This document shows positions 1-8,047 of a DNA stretch of 64,000 bases, in pieces; position 1 is the first letter of the stretch; each line of letters begins with the position of its first letter. Position numbers and translations under genes: made by a program. Source of the stretch: Planctomycetota bacterium (GTDB lineage: Bacteria; Planctomycetota; UBA1135); contig SHNF01000014.1 of assembly GCA_004295085.1 (NCBI GenBank), positions 62,001 through 126,000 on the forward strand, written 5' to 3'. The notes under the pieces were generated by a model. It was not told where the DNA came from, searched no databases, and saw nothing but the letters and a program-made list of their open reading frames with translations.

Positions 1-329
1 CCCAGTGGGCGCCGAGCTATGAACGAGCCACTCGCATGCAGGTACCGTTGGCCGCCGTTTCGTTTGCGTCGGCGGCCGGGGCGTGGCTGGCGGGGTCGAG
101 CGCCTGGTGGCTCGTGGGAGGACTGCTCCTGGCCCTGAACATTCCGTTCACTCTCGCAGTCATCATGCCGGTCAATCGACGGATTCATTCCCCCGACCTT
201 GACAGGCGGTCGGAAGAAGCACGCCGGCTCCTGCAAAGATGGAACCGGCTGCATGCGGTACGGACGATGCCGAGTGTCGTGGCTCTGGTCATTCTCCTCC
301 TCAATGCGATCGTGCCTACGCCGGCTTGA
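1..329 (+). CDS. DUF1772-like membrane protein, 5' end outside window
   Basis: The reading frame is open from base 3 to the stop at 327-329. The first ATG (36) is probably internal, because the codons before it read QWAPSYERATR and run into MQVPLAAV, which resembles the Y-x-R-A-x-x-MQ stretch inside DUF1772 (anthrone oxygenase-like) proteins. The visible part has three hydrophobic segments, near codons 5-15 and 20-42 after the ATG and at the C terminus, plus an MPVNRRI block typical of the family. These are small inner-membrane proteins of unclear function. The next gene, an oxidoreductase, follows 32 bases later on the same strand. The family call is from memory of sequence style only. Confidence 0.6.
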   Translation, partial: QWAPSYERATRMQVPLAAVSFASAAGAWLAGSSAWWLVGGLLLALNIPFTLAVIMPVNRRIHSPDLDRRSEEARRLLQRWNRLHAVRTMPSVVALVILLLNAIVPTPA

Positions 330-361
330 CGGCCGGCGGGGCGGGTCCTAAGCCCAGGCCC

Positions 362-1363
362 ATGCGGCGGAATCGCCAGATCTTGTTGCAGGGTCGTCCC
401 TCCGGCCTGCCCACGCTCGATCATTTCCGGCTGGTCGAGAGTCCGATGCCGCAACCGAAGGAAGGCGAGCTGCTAGTGCGGAACGTCCTGTTGTCGCTGG
501 ACCCGTACATGCGCGGCATGATGGACGAAGGGAAGTCGTACATCCCGCCGGTGCCCGTGGGAGGCGTGATGCGCGGCGAGACGGTCGGCGAGGTGGTGGA
601 GACGCGCGATCCGCGCTTCGCCGCTGGCGAGATCGTGGTCGGCCCGGGCCATTGGCAGGAATACGCGTCGTTCCGGGCTGCGCGGGCGCGCCAGCTCGAC
701 CCGGCGGCGGCGCCGGTCTCCACGGCGCTGGGCGTGCTCGGCATGCCGGGGAAGACCGCCTACGTTGGTTTGTTCAAGATCGCGAAGCCGAAGCCCGGGG
801 AGACGGTGGTCGTTTCCGCGGCCAGCGGCGCGGTGGGAGCCGCCGCCGGCCAGATGGCGAAGATCCATGGCTGCCGCGTGGTCGGCATCGCCGGGGGCGC
901 AGCCAAGTGCCGCTACGTGACCGGGGAGCTGGGCTTCGATGCCTGTGTCGATCACCGGGCGCCGGGCTTCGCGGAGGAGCTGGCGCGCGCCTGCCCGGAC
1001 GGGATCGACGTGGACTTCGAGAACGTCGGGGGCGGCGTGCTCGCGGCCGTATGGCCGCTGCTCAACGACTTCGCCCGGGTCGCGCTCTGCGGCCTGATCG
1101 CCGAATACAACGACACCGCCCCGCGCGCCGGCCCCAGCCTCGGACCGGTGCTGGAGAAGCGCATCGAGGTGCGCGGCTTCATCGTCATCGACCATGAAGA
1201 GGTCACGCCCGACTTCCTGCGTGAGACGACGCAATGGGTCCGGGAAGGGCGCATCCGCTGCCGGGAGCACTTCGTCGACGGGCTCGAGCGCGCCCCCGAG
1301 GCCTTCCTGGGACTCTTCGAGGGCCGGAACTTCGGCAAGTTGATCGTCCGGGTGGCGTCCTGA
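362..1363 (+). CDS. NADP-dependent medium-chain oxidoreductase (zinc-independent MDR)
   Basis: A 333-residue cytosolic oxidoreductase of the zinc-free MDR group (CurA/YncB, leukotriene B4 dehydrogenase-like), which reduces C=C bonds of enones using NADPH. The N-terminal GroES-like fold carries LSLDPYMRGMM, the family signature. The Rossmann domain carries AASGAVGAAAGQ near residue 155 and IDVDFENVGG near residue 215. No zinc-binding Cys/His set is present. I chose ATG 362 because homology begins there (MRRNRQILL); the frame stays open upstream without family-like sequence. It sits in a block of stress-associated small genes and is followed 72 bases later by a DGPF protein with its own promoter-like element. 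Confidence 0.88.
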   Translation: MRRNRQILLQGRPSGLPTLDHFRLVESPMPQPKEGELLVRNVLLSLDPYMRGMMDEGKSYIPPVPVGGVMRGETVGEVVETRDPRFAAGEIVVGPGHWQEYASFRAARARQLDPAAAPVSTALGVLGMPGKTAYVGLFKIAKPKPGETVVVSAASGAVGAAAGQMAKIHGCRVVGIAGGAAKCRYVTGELGFDACVDHRAPGFAEELARACPDGIDVDFENVGGGVLAAVWPLLNDFARVALCGLIAEYNDTAPRAGPSLGPVLEKRIEVRGFIVIDHEEVTPDFLRETTQWVREGRIRCREHFVDGLERAPEAFLGLFEGRNFGKLIVRVAS

Positions 1364-1371
1364 GGCCGCGG

Positions 1372-1399
1372 TGTCGATTCCGGGAGCCACGCAACGACC
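1372..1399 (+). promoter_or_regulatory. Putative ECF42 promoter TGTCGA-N17-CGACC
   Basis: TGTCGA at 1372-1377 and CGACC at 1395-1399 are separated by exactly 17 bases. The same TGTCGA-N17-CGAC arrangement occurs at 4142-4168 and 7559-7585. It lies 36 bases before the first DGPF/YCII gene. As I recall, ECF42 sigma factors recognise a TGTCGA -35 with a CGA-type -10, and an ECF42-like sigma gene lies at 6294-7547. Confidence 0.7.
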
Positions 1400-1435
1400 A
1401 TCGAGGGGCCATGAGCCCTCCATCCGGGAGAAACC

Positions 1436-1792
1436 ATGAAGTACCTGTGCCTGGTGTACAACGAGGAGAAGAAGCTGGAGGCCATGTCCAGGAACGAGCT
1501 CGATGCCTTCGTGGACGAGCACCTGGCCTATGACGAGGTGCTCCAGCGAAGCGGGCACTTCATCGTGTCGGAGGCCCTGGAATCGGTGCAGGCGGCCACG
1601 ACCGTGCGGGTCCGCAACGGCAGGCTGTCGGTCACCGACGGTCCCTTCGCCGAGACCAAGGAACAGCTCGGCGGGTTCTTCCTGATCCAGGCCAGTGACC
1701 TGAACGAGGCCATCCAGGTGGCTTCGAAGATCCCTTCGGCGCGCCTGGGGAGCATCGAGGTGCGGCCGATCCGTGAATTGAGCCGGCCGTAG
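1436..1792 (+). CDS. YCII/DGPF-domain protein 1
   Basis: A 118-residue soluble protein of the YCII-related (dimeric alpha/beta barrel) superfamily. It carries the motif TDGPFAETKEQLGGFF near residues 66-81, which defines the DGPF subgroup. Biochemical activity of this subgroup is unproven. Its genes are conserved neighbours of ECF42 sigma factors, which fits the sigma gene at 6294 and the promoter-like element at 1372-1399. ATG 1436 follows a GGGAGAAA ribosome-binding site. A paralogue with the same motif is at 7623. Confidence 0.88.
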   Translation: MKYLCLVYNEEKKLEAMSRNELDAFVDEHLAYDEVLQRSGHFIVSEALESVQAATTVRVRNGRLSVTDGPFAETKEQLGGFFLIQASDLNEAIQVASKIPSARLGSIEVRPIRELSRP

Positions 1793-1836
1793 CCGGGCAT
1801 GGTGAGTAGACTGAGGAGTAGAGGAGGAATGCAGCG

Positions 1837-2118
1837 ATGAAGGCGACCTTGAAGAGCCGGGTGATCGCGGAGAGCGACGACATCATCGAGGTGGACGGCT
1901 ACCTGTACTTCCCGCGCTCCGCCGTGCGCATGGACTGGCTGGCGAAGGCCGAGAAGACCGCCGACGACCTCGAGTGCCCGCACGGCGTGCAGTTCTACGA
2001 CGTCGTGGTCGACGGCGAGCGCCATGAGCGCGCGGCCTGGTCCTACGAGGCGCCGCGCGCCTCCATGGCGCGCGTGGCGCAGCGCGTGGGCTTCTGGGAG
2101 GACGTCGAGGTCGCTTGA
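1837..2118 (+). CDS. DUF427 domain protein
   Basis: A 93-residue protein matching the compact DUF427 fold: an ESDDIIEVDGYLYFP strand region, then CPHGVQFYDVVVDGE and a terminal WSYEAP...VGFWEDVEV segment. No catalytic role is established for the family, which is often found next to stress and detoxification genes in GC-rich bacteria. A purine-rich GAGGAGGAA ribosome-binding site precedes ATG 1837. It may be co-transcribed with the DGPF gene 44 bases upstream. Confidence 0.85.
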   Translation: MKATLKSRVIAESDDIIEVDGYLYFPRSAVRMDWLAKAEKTADDLECPHGVQFYDVVVDGERHERAAWSYEAPRASMARVAQRVGFWEDVEVA

Positions 2119-2141
2119 GGTTCGGACGGAGGCGCTCACTC

Positions 2142-2330
2142 CTACGGCGACTGCTCCGCCACCACGTCGAGGTCGAACACGACCTCGTCGGCCCCGCGCG
2201 CGGGATGGAGCACCTCGGTCAGCATCGCCTGCTGGACCCCGGTCGCCCGGCCTGCGGGCTCTGGCTGGCGGCAGGCGGCCGCCACGGCCAGAAAAACGAG
2301 GGAAAGGCCCGCTCTGCTAACGTAACGCTC
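2142..2330 (-). pseudogene. Lipoprotein-like frame lacking a start codon
   Basis: The minus-strand frame ending at the stop 2142-2144 reads RAGLSLVFLAVAAAC followed by RQPEPAG and about 35 polar residues. That is a convincing lipoprotein signal with its lipobox Cys. No ATG, GTG or TTG opens the frame before the signal region: it stays open upstream through the start of the gene at 2381 without a start codon. It may be a decayed short lipoprotein gene or chance. This is the only notable content of the 262-base gap between 2119 and 2380. Confidence 0.25.
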
Positions 2331-2380
2331 GTCAGAACGCCGCGGGGAAGCGCGGGGAAGAAGAGAGCCCAGGAGTACCC

Positions 2381-2740
2381 ATGACCTACGTCGACGGTTT
2401 CGTGTTGCCGGTCCCCAAGAAGAACCTGCCTGCCTACGCCCGGATGGCGCAGAAGGCCGGCAAGATCTGGAGGGAGCACGGCGCGCTGGAGTTCCGGGAG
2501 TGCGTGGGCGAGGACCTGAAACCCAAGGGCATGACGCCCTTCTCCAGCCGGATCCGGCTCAAGCGCGGCGAGACCGTGATGTTCTCGTGGATCATGTACC
2601 GGTCGCGGGCGCACCGCGACCGCGTCAACGCCAAGGTGATGAAGGATCCGCGCCTGGCATCGATGATGGGCATGGACAAGATGCCGTTCGACGTGCGCCG
2701 CATGCTGTACGGCGGTTTCCAGGTCCTGGTCGACGCCTGA
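2381..2740 (+). CDS. DUF1428 (YbaA-like) protein
   Basis: A 119-residue cytosolic protein opening with MTYVDGFVLPVP, the signature start of DUF1428. It continues with ECVGEDL and ends with MPFDVRRMLYGGF, both family landmarks. The fold is a dimeric alpha/beta barrel related to the YCII superfamily. Function is unknown, though family members accompany stress-responsive small proteins. The start is fixed by the conserved first residues. It ends 63 bases before the convergent lipoprotein hydrolase gene. Confidence 0.9.
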   Translation: MTYVDGFVLPVPKKNLPAYARMAQKAGKIWREHGALEFRECVGEDLKPKGMTPFSSRIRLKRGETVMFSWIMYRSRAHRDRVNAKVMKDPRLASMMGMDKMPFDVRRMLYGGFQVLVDA

Positions 2741-2803
2741 AACCATGGCGAAGGGCACTCCTGCCTCCGGCTCCGAGGTCCGCGCGGCGATCGACCTCGA
2801 GCC

Positions 2804-3643
2804 CTAGTCGGCCGCCGGCTGGTCGAGGAAGGGCAGGATCATCGGCAGCAGCAGCTCGGCGCGCCTCATCAGCTCCATGTGGTCGGTCCCGGGCAGGATC
2901 GCCAGCCGGCCATGCGGGAGCAGGCGGAACATCTCCACGGCGTGCTCGGGACGGACGACGTCGGCATCGCCGATCAGGATCAGGGTGGGCGCCTGGATCG
3001 AGCGGAGGACCTCGGGCGGCCAGTCCTCGAAGTTCAGCATGCGCTCCGCGCACTTCTCGACCATGACGGGCAGCTGCTCCGGATGGGGCGCCACCGCGAG
3101 GTAGGCCTCCGCCAGCTCCGCCGGCATGTTCTCCGGCGTCGCGTGCTCGAGTGATTCCGCCAGCTCCGGGACGAGCCCGTCGTTGCGGTACATGGCGGAT
3201 GCGACGACCAGCTTGCGCACGCGCTGGGGATGGCGGATCGCCACCTGCAGGGCGATGCTGCCGCCGTTGCTGTAACCGAAGAAGTCGGCCTGCCCGATCC
3301 CGAGGTAGTCGAGCAGCGCGGCCGCGTCGTCCGCGCTCTGCTCGAAGCGGAAGGGACGATCCACGTCGGCCGTGCGCCCGTGTCCCTGCTGCTCGAAGGC
3401 GATCACCTGCCGGGTCTTCGCGAGAGCCGGAAGCAGCGTGCCGAAGGATGTCTCGATGGTCGAGCCGCCGCCGTGCAGCAGGACCAGAGGCCTGCCGCGG
3501 CCGTGGATCTCGTAGTACATCCGCAGACCGCTCACCGGCGCATACCCGCGGACGACGTGCTGGTCGTGCAGGGCGCAGCCGGCGGCGAGCAGCGCCGCGA
3601 CCATGCCGGCCCGCTGCGCGCCCCGTCTAGCGCGAGCCGGCAT
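2804..3643 (-). CDS. Lipoprotein alpha/beta hydrolase
   Basis: A 279-residue alpha/beta hydrolase with a lipoprotein export signal (LLAAGC, Cys23), so probably anchored in the outer membrane. Catalytic triad candidates are Ser125 in GYSNGG, an Asp in GDADVV (226/228) and His255 in GTDHME. The oxyanion HGGG stands near residue 57. Substrate is unknown; the family includes esterases and dehalogenase-like enzymes. Its ATG overlaps the end of the DoxX gene by 17 bases, so the two are probably translated together. An internal Met14 is an alternative start and would keep the signal peptide. Confidence 0.85.
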   Translation of the reverse strand: MPARARRGAQRAGMVAALLAAGCALHDQHVVRGYAPVSGLRMYYEIHGRGRPLVLLHGGGSTIETSFGTLLPALAKTRQVIAFEQQGHGRTADVDRPFRFEQSADDAAALLDYLGIGQADFFGYSNGGSIALQVAIRHPQRVRKLVVASAMYRNDGLVPELAESLEHATPENMPAELAEAYLAVAPHPEQLPVMVEKCAERMLNFEDWPPEVLRSIQAPTLILIGDADVVRPEHAVEMFRLLPHGRLAILPGTDHMELMRRAELLLPMILPFLDQPAAD

Positions 3644-4055
3644 GCCGCCTTTCCCTCAGGGCGTCCAGGCTCCAGGGACCGGCGCCGGCGGCCGAGAGAT
3701 ACAGCCAGACGAAGCAATAGAGCACCGCCGGCACGCCGCCGTTGATGCTGGGCCAGAAGCTTCCGGACGCGTGGAACTGGAAATAGGCCACCGCCATCAT
3801 TCCGGACAGGATGAAGGCGGCGGGGCGCGTGAACAGGCCGATCAGGAGCAGGCCCCCCCCGAAGGTCTCGAGGACGCCCCCGATCCAGATCTGCGAGAAC
3901 ACCGGCGCCGTCACGCCTTCGGGCATGGGGGCCGGGAACGCGAACAGCTTCGAGGTGCCGGACGCAATGAACAGGAAGGCTGCCACGATCCGCAGCAGGC
4001 TTTGCAGGTACGGCGCCAGGGCCGACCATTTCGCGACGGGGTTGGAGGCGGTCAT
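3627..4055 (-). CDS. DoxX family membrane protein
   Basis: A 142-residue inner-membrane protein with four hydrophobic segments. Early residues LLRIVAAFLFIASGTSKLF and the later VLETFGGGLLLIGLFTRPAAFIL are characteristic of DoxX. The family is linked to thiosulfate oxidation subunits in archaea and to membrane redox or detoxification complexes in bacteria; no catalytic residue can be read here. It is divergent from the MFS exporter (128-base gap) and overlaps the hydrolase gene downstream. Confidence 0.88.
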   Translation of the reverse strand: MTASNPVAKWSALAPYLQSLLRIVAAFLFIASGTSKLFAFPAPMPEGVTAPVFSQIWIGGVLETFGGGLLLIGLFTRPAAFILSGMMAVAYFQFHASGSFWPSINGGVPAVLYCFVWLYLSAAGAGPWSLDALRERRHAGSR

Positions 4056-4141
4056 GGTGCGTCTCTTGGGGCGATGCTCCTGTTGCCATCTTTCCGCTCC
4101 TGCTCCGGCAGTTCAAGGCCCGGAAAGGTCGCCATGGGGTG

Positions 4142-4168
4142 TGTCGATCCGGAGCCGGCCGTTTCGAC
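4142..4168 (+). promoter_or_regulatory. Putative ECF42 promoter before MFS exporter
   Basis: TGTCGA (4142-4147), a 17-base spacer and CGAC (4165-4168) repeat the element seen before both DGPF genes. Only 15 bases separate CGAC from ATG 4184, so the transcript would have a very short leader. Confidence 0.65.
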
Positions 4169-4183
4169 AATGGGTGGAAATCC

Positions 4184-5800
4184 ATGCGCAACATCGCGCA
4201 GGCACCCAGGGCGACCCGCCGCGAGTGGATCGGGCTGGCCGTGATCGCCCTTCCGTGCCTGCTCTACTCCATGGACCTCACGGTCCTGAACCTGGCGGTG
4301 CCCTCGCTGAGCGCGGACCTCGCGCCCAGCAGCGCCCAGTTGCTGTGGATCGTGGACATCTACGGTTTCCTGGTGGCCGGAGCGCTGATCACGATGGGGA
4401 CCCTCGGCGACCGGATCGGCCGCCGCCGGCTGCTGCTGATCGGCGCCGGTGCCTTCGGCCTCGCCTCCGTGCTGGCCGCGTTCTCGAAGAGCGCCGAGAT
4501 GCTGATCGCGGCCCGCGCGCTGCTCGGGGTCGCGGGCGCCACCCTGGCGCCGTCGACCCTGTCGCTGATCCGCAACATGTTCCACGACGCGAAGCAGCGC
4601 ACGGTGGCCATCGGCGTGTGGATTTCCAGCTATTCGGTCGGTGCCGCCATCGGCCCCCTGGTCGGCGGGCTGCTGCTGGAGCACTTCTGGTGGGGCTCGG
4701 TGTTCCTGGTGAGTGTGCCCGTGATGGCCTTTCTGCTGGCGCTGGGGCCGGTGCTGCTTCCCGAGTACCGTGATCCCGAGGCCGGGCGGTTGGACCTGAT
4801 CAGCGCAGTCCTGTCGCTGGCCGGCGTGCTGGCGGTGATCTACGGCCTCAAGCGGATCGCCGCAGACGGCCTGGAGTGGCTGCCGGCGCTCTCCATCGCG
4901 GCAGGCCTGGCCGCGGGTGGCGAGTTCGTGCGCCGGCAGCGCCGTCTGGCAGACCCGCTGATCGACCTGCGGCTGTTCCGGGCGCCTGCGTTCAGCACGG
5001 CCCTGGTCACTTACATGCTCGCCACCTTCGTGGCATTCGGATCCTATGTCTTCGTCGCGCAGTACCTGCAATTGGTGGCCGGCCTGTCGCCCTTGCAGGC
5101 GGGTCTGTGGACCCTGCCCTGGTCCGGCGGCTTCATCGCCGGCTCGCAGCTGACGCCGGTGCTGGTGCGCAGGATCCCGCGGACGCACGTGATGGCTGCC
5201 GGCCTGCTCCTCGCGGCACTCGGCTTCGGCATGCTCACGCAGGTCGATCCTTCCTCCGGCCTGATGGTGCTGGTGACTGCGTCCACCGTGTTCTCGCTGG
5301 GCCTCGCACCGGTATTCACCCTGTCAACGGACATCATCATCGGGGCGGCCCCGCCGCAGCGGGCCGGCGCGGCCTCGGCCATCTCCGAGACCAGCTCCGA
5401 GCTCGGTGGGGCGCTCGGCATCGCCATCCTCGGCAGCATTGGCACGGCCGTCTACCGCGGTGAGCTGGCACATGACATCCCGGCGGCTGTCCCTCCCGAG
5501 GCGGCGCACGCTGCGCGGGACACGCTCGGCGGCGCCCTGGTGGCGGCCGGACAGTTGCCTGACGAGCTCGGCGCCGAGCTGCTGGGCACGGCGCGAGCGG
5601 CCTTCGCCCGGTCGTTGGGGCTGACCGCTGCCATCTGCGCCGCCGTCGCGCTGGCCACGGCCGTCGCGGTCCTGGCCGTGCTCCGGCGCGCGCGCGGGCT
5701 CCGGAATGGGTCCGCGCCGCCAGCACGGAATGCAGCGGCGAGGGAGGGAGTATCCTTGCCTGGCGCGGGCTCTCGCGAGCCAATACCGGGTCGGGAATAG
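4184..5800 (+). CDS. MFS drug exporter, DHA2 family (14 TM)
   Basis: A 538-residue proton-driven exporter of the QacA/SmvA-like DHA2 group. The first helix contains SMDLTVLNLAVPSLSADL, followed by the motif A loop GDRIGRRRLLLIG, and the fifth helix carries SSYSVGAAIGPLVGG (motif C). Length and helix count fit 14 segments. ATG 4184 (MRNIAQAP) is preferred over the upstream 4139 start because the TGTCGA element lies between the two. Placement under an ECF42-type promoter suggests export of a toxic compound as part of that response. Substrate is unknown. Confidence 0.9.
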   Translation: MRNIAQAPRATRREWIGLAVIALPCLLYSMDLTVLNLAVPSLSADLAPSSAQLLWIVDIYGFLVAGALITMGTLGDRIGRRRLLLIGAGAFGLASVLAAFSKSAEMLIAARALLGVAGATLAPSTLSLIRNMFHDAKQRTVAIGVWISSYSVGAAIGPLVGGLLLEHFWWGSVFLVSVPVMAFLLALGPVLLPEYRDPEAGRLDLISAVLSLAGVLAVIYGLKRIAADGLEWLPALSIAAGLAAGGEFVRRQRRLADPLIDLRLFRAPAFSTALVTYMLATFVAFGSYVFVAQYLQLVAGLSPLQAGLWTLPWSGGFIAGSQLTPVLVRRIPRTHVMAAGLLLAALGFGMLTQVDPSSGLMVLVTASTVFSLGLAPVFTLSTDIIIGAAPPQRAGAASAISETSSELGGALGIAILGSIGTAVYRGELAHDIPAAVPPEAAHAARDTLGGALVAAGQLPDELGAELLGTARAAFARSLGLTAAICAAVALATAVAVLAVLRRARGLRNGSAPPARNAAAREGVSLPGAGSREPIPGRE

Positions 5801-5870
5801 GAACCAGGCGGCCCCGCCGCGGCCGTCTTGTCAAGAGGAAGTGAAGAGAACGAGAGGGGAAACGCACCCA

Positions 5871-6266
5871 ATGGACCACACCGTCGTGCACTTCGAGATT
5901 CCGGCCGACAACCCCGAAAGGGCGGTCAGGTTCTACCAGGAGCTGTTCGGATGGAACATCCAGAAATGGGCTTCCGAAGGGGGACCTGAGTACTGGCTCG
6001 TCAGCACCGTCCCGATGGACCAAAAGGGCCAGCCGCAGCGGCCCGGCGTGAACGGCGGGCTCATGCGCCGCCAGAATCCCGGCCACGTCCCGGTGAACTA
6101 CATCAGCGTCGAGAACGTGGACGAGTACGCCAAGAAGGCCAAGCGCCTCGGCGCCGAGGAGGTCGTGCCGAAGATGCCGGTGCAGGGGATGGGCTGGTTC
6201 GTGTGGCTCAAGGACACGGAAGGGAACGTGTTCGGCATCTGGCAGACGGACGAGAAGGCAGCCTGA
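5871..6266 (+). CDS. VOC superfamily (glyoxalase/bleomycin-resistance-like) protein
   Basis: A 131-residue vicinal-oxygen-chelate protein with two beta-alpha-beta-beta-beta modules. It opens with VVHFEIPADNPERAVRFYQE and ends with LKDTEGNVFGIWQ. The candidate metal ligands are His6 and the late Glu of DTEGN, but the set is incomplete by eye, so it may be a non-enzymatic or divergent member. ATG 5871 follows a GAGAGGGGA ribosome-binding site. It lies 27 bases before the sigma gene and is probably in the same transcript. A degenerate TGTCAA-N16-CGAG upstream was not counted as an ECF promoter. Confidence 0.88.
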   Translation: MDHTVVHFEIPADNPERAVRFYQELFGWNIQKWASEGGPEYWLVSTVPMDQKGQPQRPGVNGGLMRRQNPGHVPVNYISVENVDEYAKKAKRLGAEEVVPKMPVQGMGWFVWLKDTEGNVFGIWQTDEKAA

Positions 6267-6293
6267 GCAGCAGCGGTCGAGACGCTGCCGGCA

Positions 6294-7547
6294 ATGAGCG
6301 AGGACGCGGCCGAAGCGGTGCGCGAGCGGGTGGAGGCCGTCTACCGCTCCGAGTCGCGCCCGGTCCTCGCCACCTTGATCCGCCTGCTGGGTGACTTCGA
6401 GCTGGCCGAGGAGGCGCTGCATGAGGCTTTCGCCGCCGCGGTCGAGCAATGGCCGCGGGAGGGCATGCCTGCCAACCCTCGGGCATGGCTGGTCTCGACC
6501 GGCCGCTTCAAGGCCATCGACAGCATGCGCCGGCGCGCCCGTTTCGACGCGTCGCTCGGCGTTCTGGCTGCGCGACTCGACGCGGAGCGCCAGGAAGCCA
6601 CGCCCGCGCAGGAGGAAAGCGTCGAAGACGACCAGCTCCGCCTGATCTTCACCTGCTGTCACCCGGCCCTGCCGCCGGATGCCCAGGTGGCGCTCACGCT
6701 GCGGGAGGTCTGCGGTCTCACCACCGAGGAGATCGCGCGCGCCTTCCTCGCCGCTCCGGCCACGGTCGCGCAGCGGATCGTGCGCGCCAAGGCCAAGATC
6801 CGCGACGCGCGCATTCCCTACCAATTGCCTGCGCGGCCGGAACTGCCCGATCGGCTGGATTCCGTGCTGCACGTGATCTACCTGGTGTTCAACGAGGGCT
6901 ACTCCGCGTCCTCGGGCGAGTCGCTGACGCGTCACGAGCTTTCGGCGGAAGCGATCCGCCTGGGACGGCTGCTGCTGGATCTGCTGCCGGAGCCCGAGGT
7001 GGTCGGCATCCTGGCCCTGATGCTGCTGCAGGAATCGCGGCGCGCCGCGCGCTCCACGCCGGCGGGGGAGCTTGTGCTGCTGGGAGACCAGGACCGCTCG
7101 CTCTGGAACCGGGAGCAGATCGCCGAGGGAGCGGCGCTGGTGGAACGGGCGCTGTCGTCGCGCCGTTTCGGCCCCTACGCCCTTCAGGCGGCCATCGCGG
7201 CCGTGCACGCCGCGGCGCCGAGCACCGACGCGACCGACTGGTCGGAGATCGTCAGCCTGTACGACGTCCTGGCGCGGGCGGAGCCGTCGCCGGTGGTCGA
7301 GCTGAACCGCGCCGTGGCGGTGGCGATGCGCGACGGCCCGGCGGCGGGGCTGGCCCTCATCGACGCGATCCTGGCGCGCGGCGAGCTCGCGGACTACCAC
7401 CTGGCGCACGCGGCGCGGGCGGACCTGTGCCGGCGGCTGGGACGGGCCGCGGAGGCCCGCTCCGCCTACATGCGGGCCCTGGAGCTCACCCGCCAGGAGC
7501 CGGAGCGGCGGTTCCTCGAGCGGCGGCTGCGCGAGCTGGCGGATTGA
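6294..7547 (+). CDS. ECF42-type RNA polymerase sigma factor with C-terminal extension
   Basis: A 417-residue sigma factor. Region 2 spans about residues 10-85 (FELAEEALHEAFAAAVEQWP, then PRAWLVSTGRFKAIDSMRRR) and region 4 about 120-180 (LTLREVCGLTTEEIARAF). The remaining roughly 220 residues are a helical, TPR-like extension typical of the ECF42 group, which uses this extension rather than an anti-sigma factor for control. ECF42 genes are conserved next to DGPF proteins, as here at 1436 and 7623. Three copies of TGTCGA-N17-CGAC in the neighbourhood are its likely targets. No such element precedes this gene directly. Confidence 0.9.
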   Translation: MSEDAAEAVRERVEAVYRSESRPVLATLIRLLGDFELAEEALHEAFAAAVEQWPREGMPANPRAWLVSTGRFKAIDSMRRRARFDASLGVLAARLDAERQEATPAQEESVEDDQLRLIFTCCHPALPPDAQVALTLREVCGLTTEEIARAFLAAPATVAQRIVRAKAKIRDARIPYQLPARPELPDRLDSVLHVIYLVFNEGYSASSGESLTRHELSAEAIRLGRLLLDLLPEPEVVGILALMLLQESRRAARSTPAGELVLLGDQDRSLWNREQIAEGAALVERALSSRRFGPYALQAAIAAVHAAAPSTDATDWSEIVSLYDVLARAEPSPVVELNRAVAVAMRDGPAAGLALIDAILARGELADYHLAHAARADLCRRLGRAAEARSAYMRALELTRQEPERRFLERRLRELAD

Positions 7548-7558
7548 GGCTGTACGTC

Positions 7559-7586
7559 TGTCGAAACCGTGGCTCCTCCTGCGACC
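7559..7586 (+). promoter_or_regulatory. Putative ECF42 promoter before DGPF gene 2
   Basis: TGTCGA at 7559-7564 and CGACC at 7582-7586 are separated by 17 bases, identical in layout to 1372-1399, and stand 36 bases before ATG 7623 as in the first case. It starts 11 bases after the sigma-factor stop codon, so the DGPF gene can be transcribed separately from the sigma gene. Confidence 0.7.
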
Positions 7587-7622
7587 AGGACGTAGAGCGA
7601 GAGCTCAGATGGAGACACGACC

Positions 7623-8039
7623 ATGCGGTTCATGATCATCGTCAAGGCTACCGGGGACACGGAAGCGGGCGTCATGCCGGAGGAGGAGCTCATCGCCAGG
7701 ATGGTGCGCTACCACGAGGAGCTGGCGCAAGCCGGCGTGCTGCTCGACGCCTCCGGGCTCCAGCCGAGCGCCAAGGGCTGGCGCATCCAGTACTCCGGCG
7801 AGAAACGCAGCTTCCTGGACGGGCCGTTCGCCGAGACCAAGGAGATCATCGCCGGCTACACGCTCATCCAGGTGCAGTCCAGGGAAGAGGCGGTCGCGTG
7901 GAGCCAGCGCTTTCCCAACCCGGCCGTCGACGGCAAGGAGGCCCAGATCGAGGTCCGCCAGCTGTTCGAGCTGGAGGACTTCGGCCCCAGCGCGGCGGTG
8001 GAGCGGTTCCGCGAGCTGGGGGTCGGGACGAAGAAGTGA
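7623..8039 (+). CDS. YCII/DGPF-domain protein 2
   Basis: A 138-residue paralogue of the protein at 1436. It has FLDGPFAETKEIIAGYTLI near residues 62-80 and a longer C-terminal tail (FELEDFGPSAAVERF). It opens with MRFMIIVKATGDTEAG, a common start in this family. It lies immediately downstream of the sigma gene and has its own TGTCGA-N17-CGAC element. A GGAGA ribosome-binding site stands about 10 bases before the ATG. Enzymatic activity is unproven for the family. Confidence 0.9.
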   Translation: MRFMIIVKATGDTEAGVMPEEELIARMVRYHEELAQAGVLLDASGLQPSAKGWRIQYSGEKRSFLDGPFAETKEIIAGYTLIQVQSREEAVAWSQRFPNPAVDGKEAQIEVRQLFELEDFGPSAAVERFRELGVGTKK

Positions 8040-8047
8040 TGGCGCGC

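Noticed and set aside
5829..5854. TGTCAA-N16-CGAG before the VOC gene as a fourth ECF42 promoter
   Set aside because: Two mismatches and a 16-base spacer, unlike the three identical elements with 17.
5337..7409. Long minus-strand frame across the MFS, VOC and sigma genes
   Set aside because: Spans three well-supported genes on the other strand and has His/Arg/Gly-biased composition.
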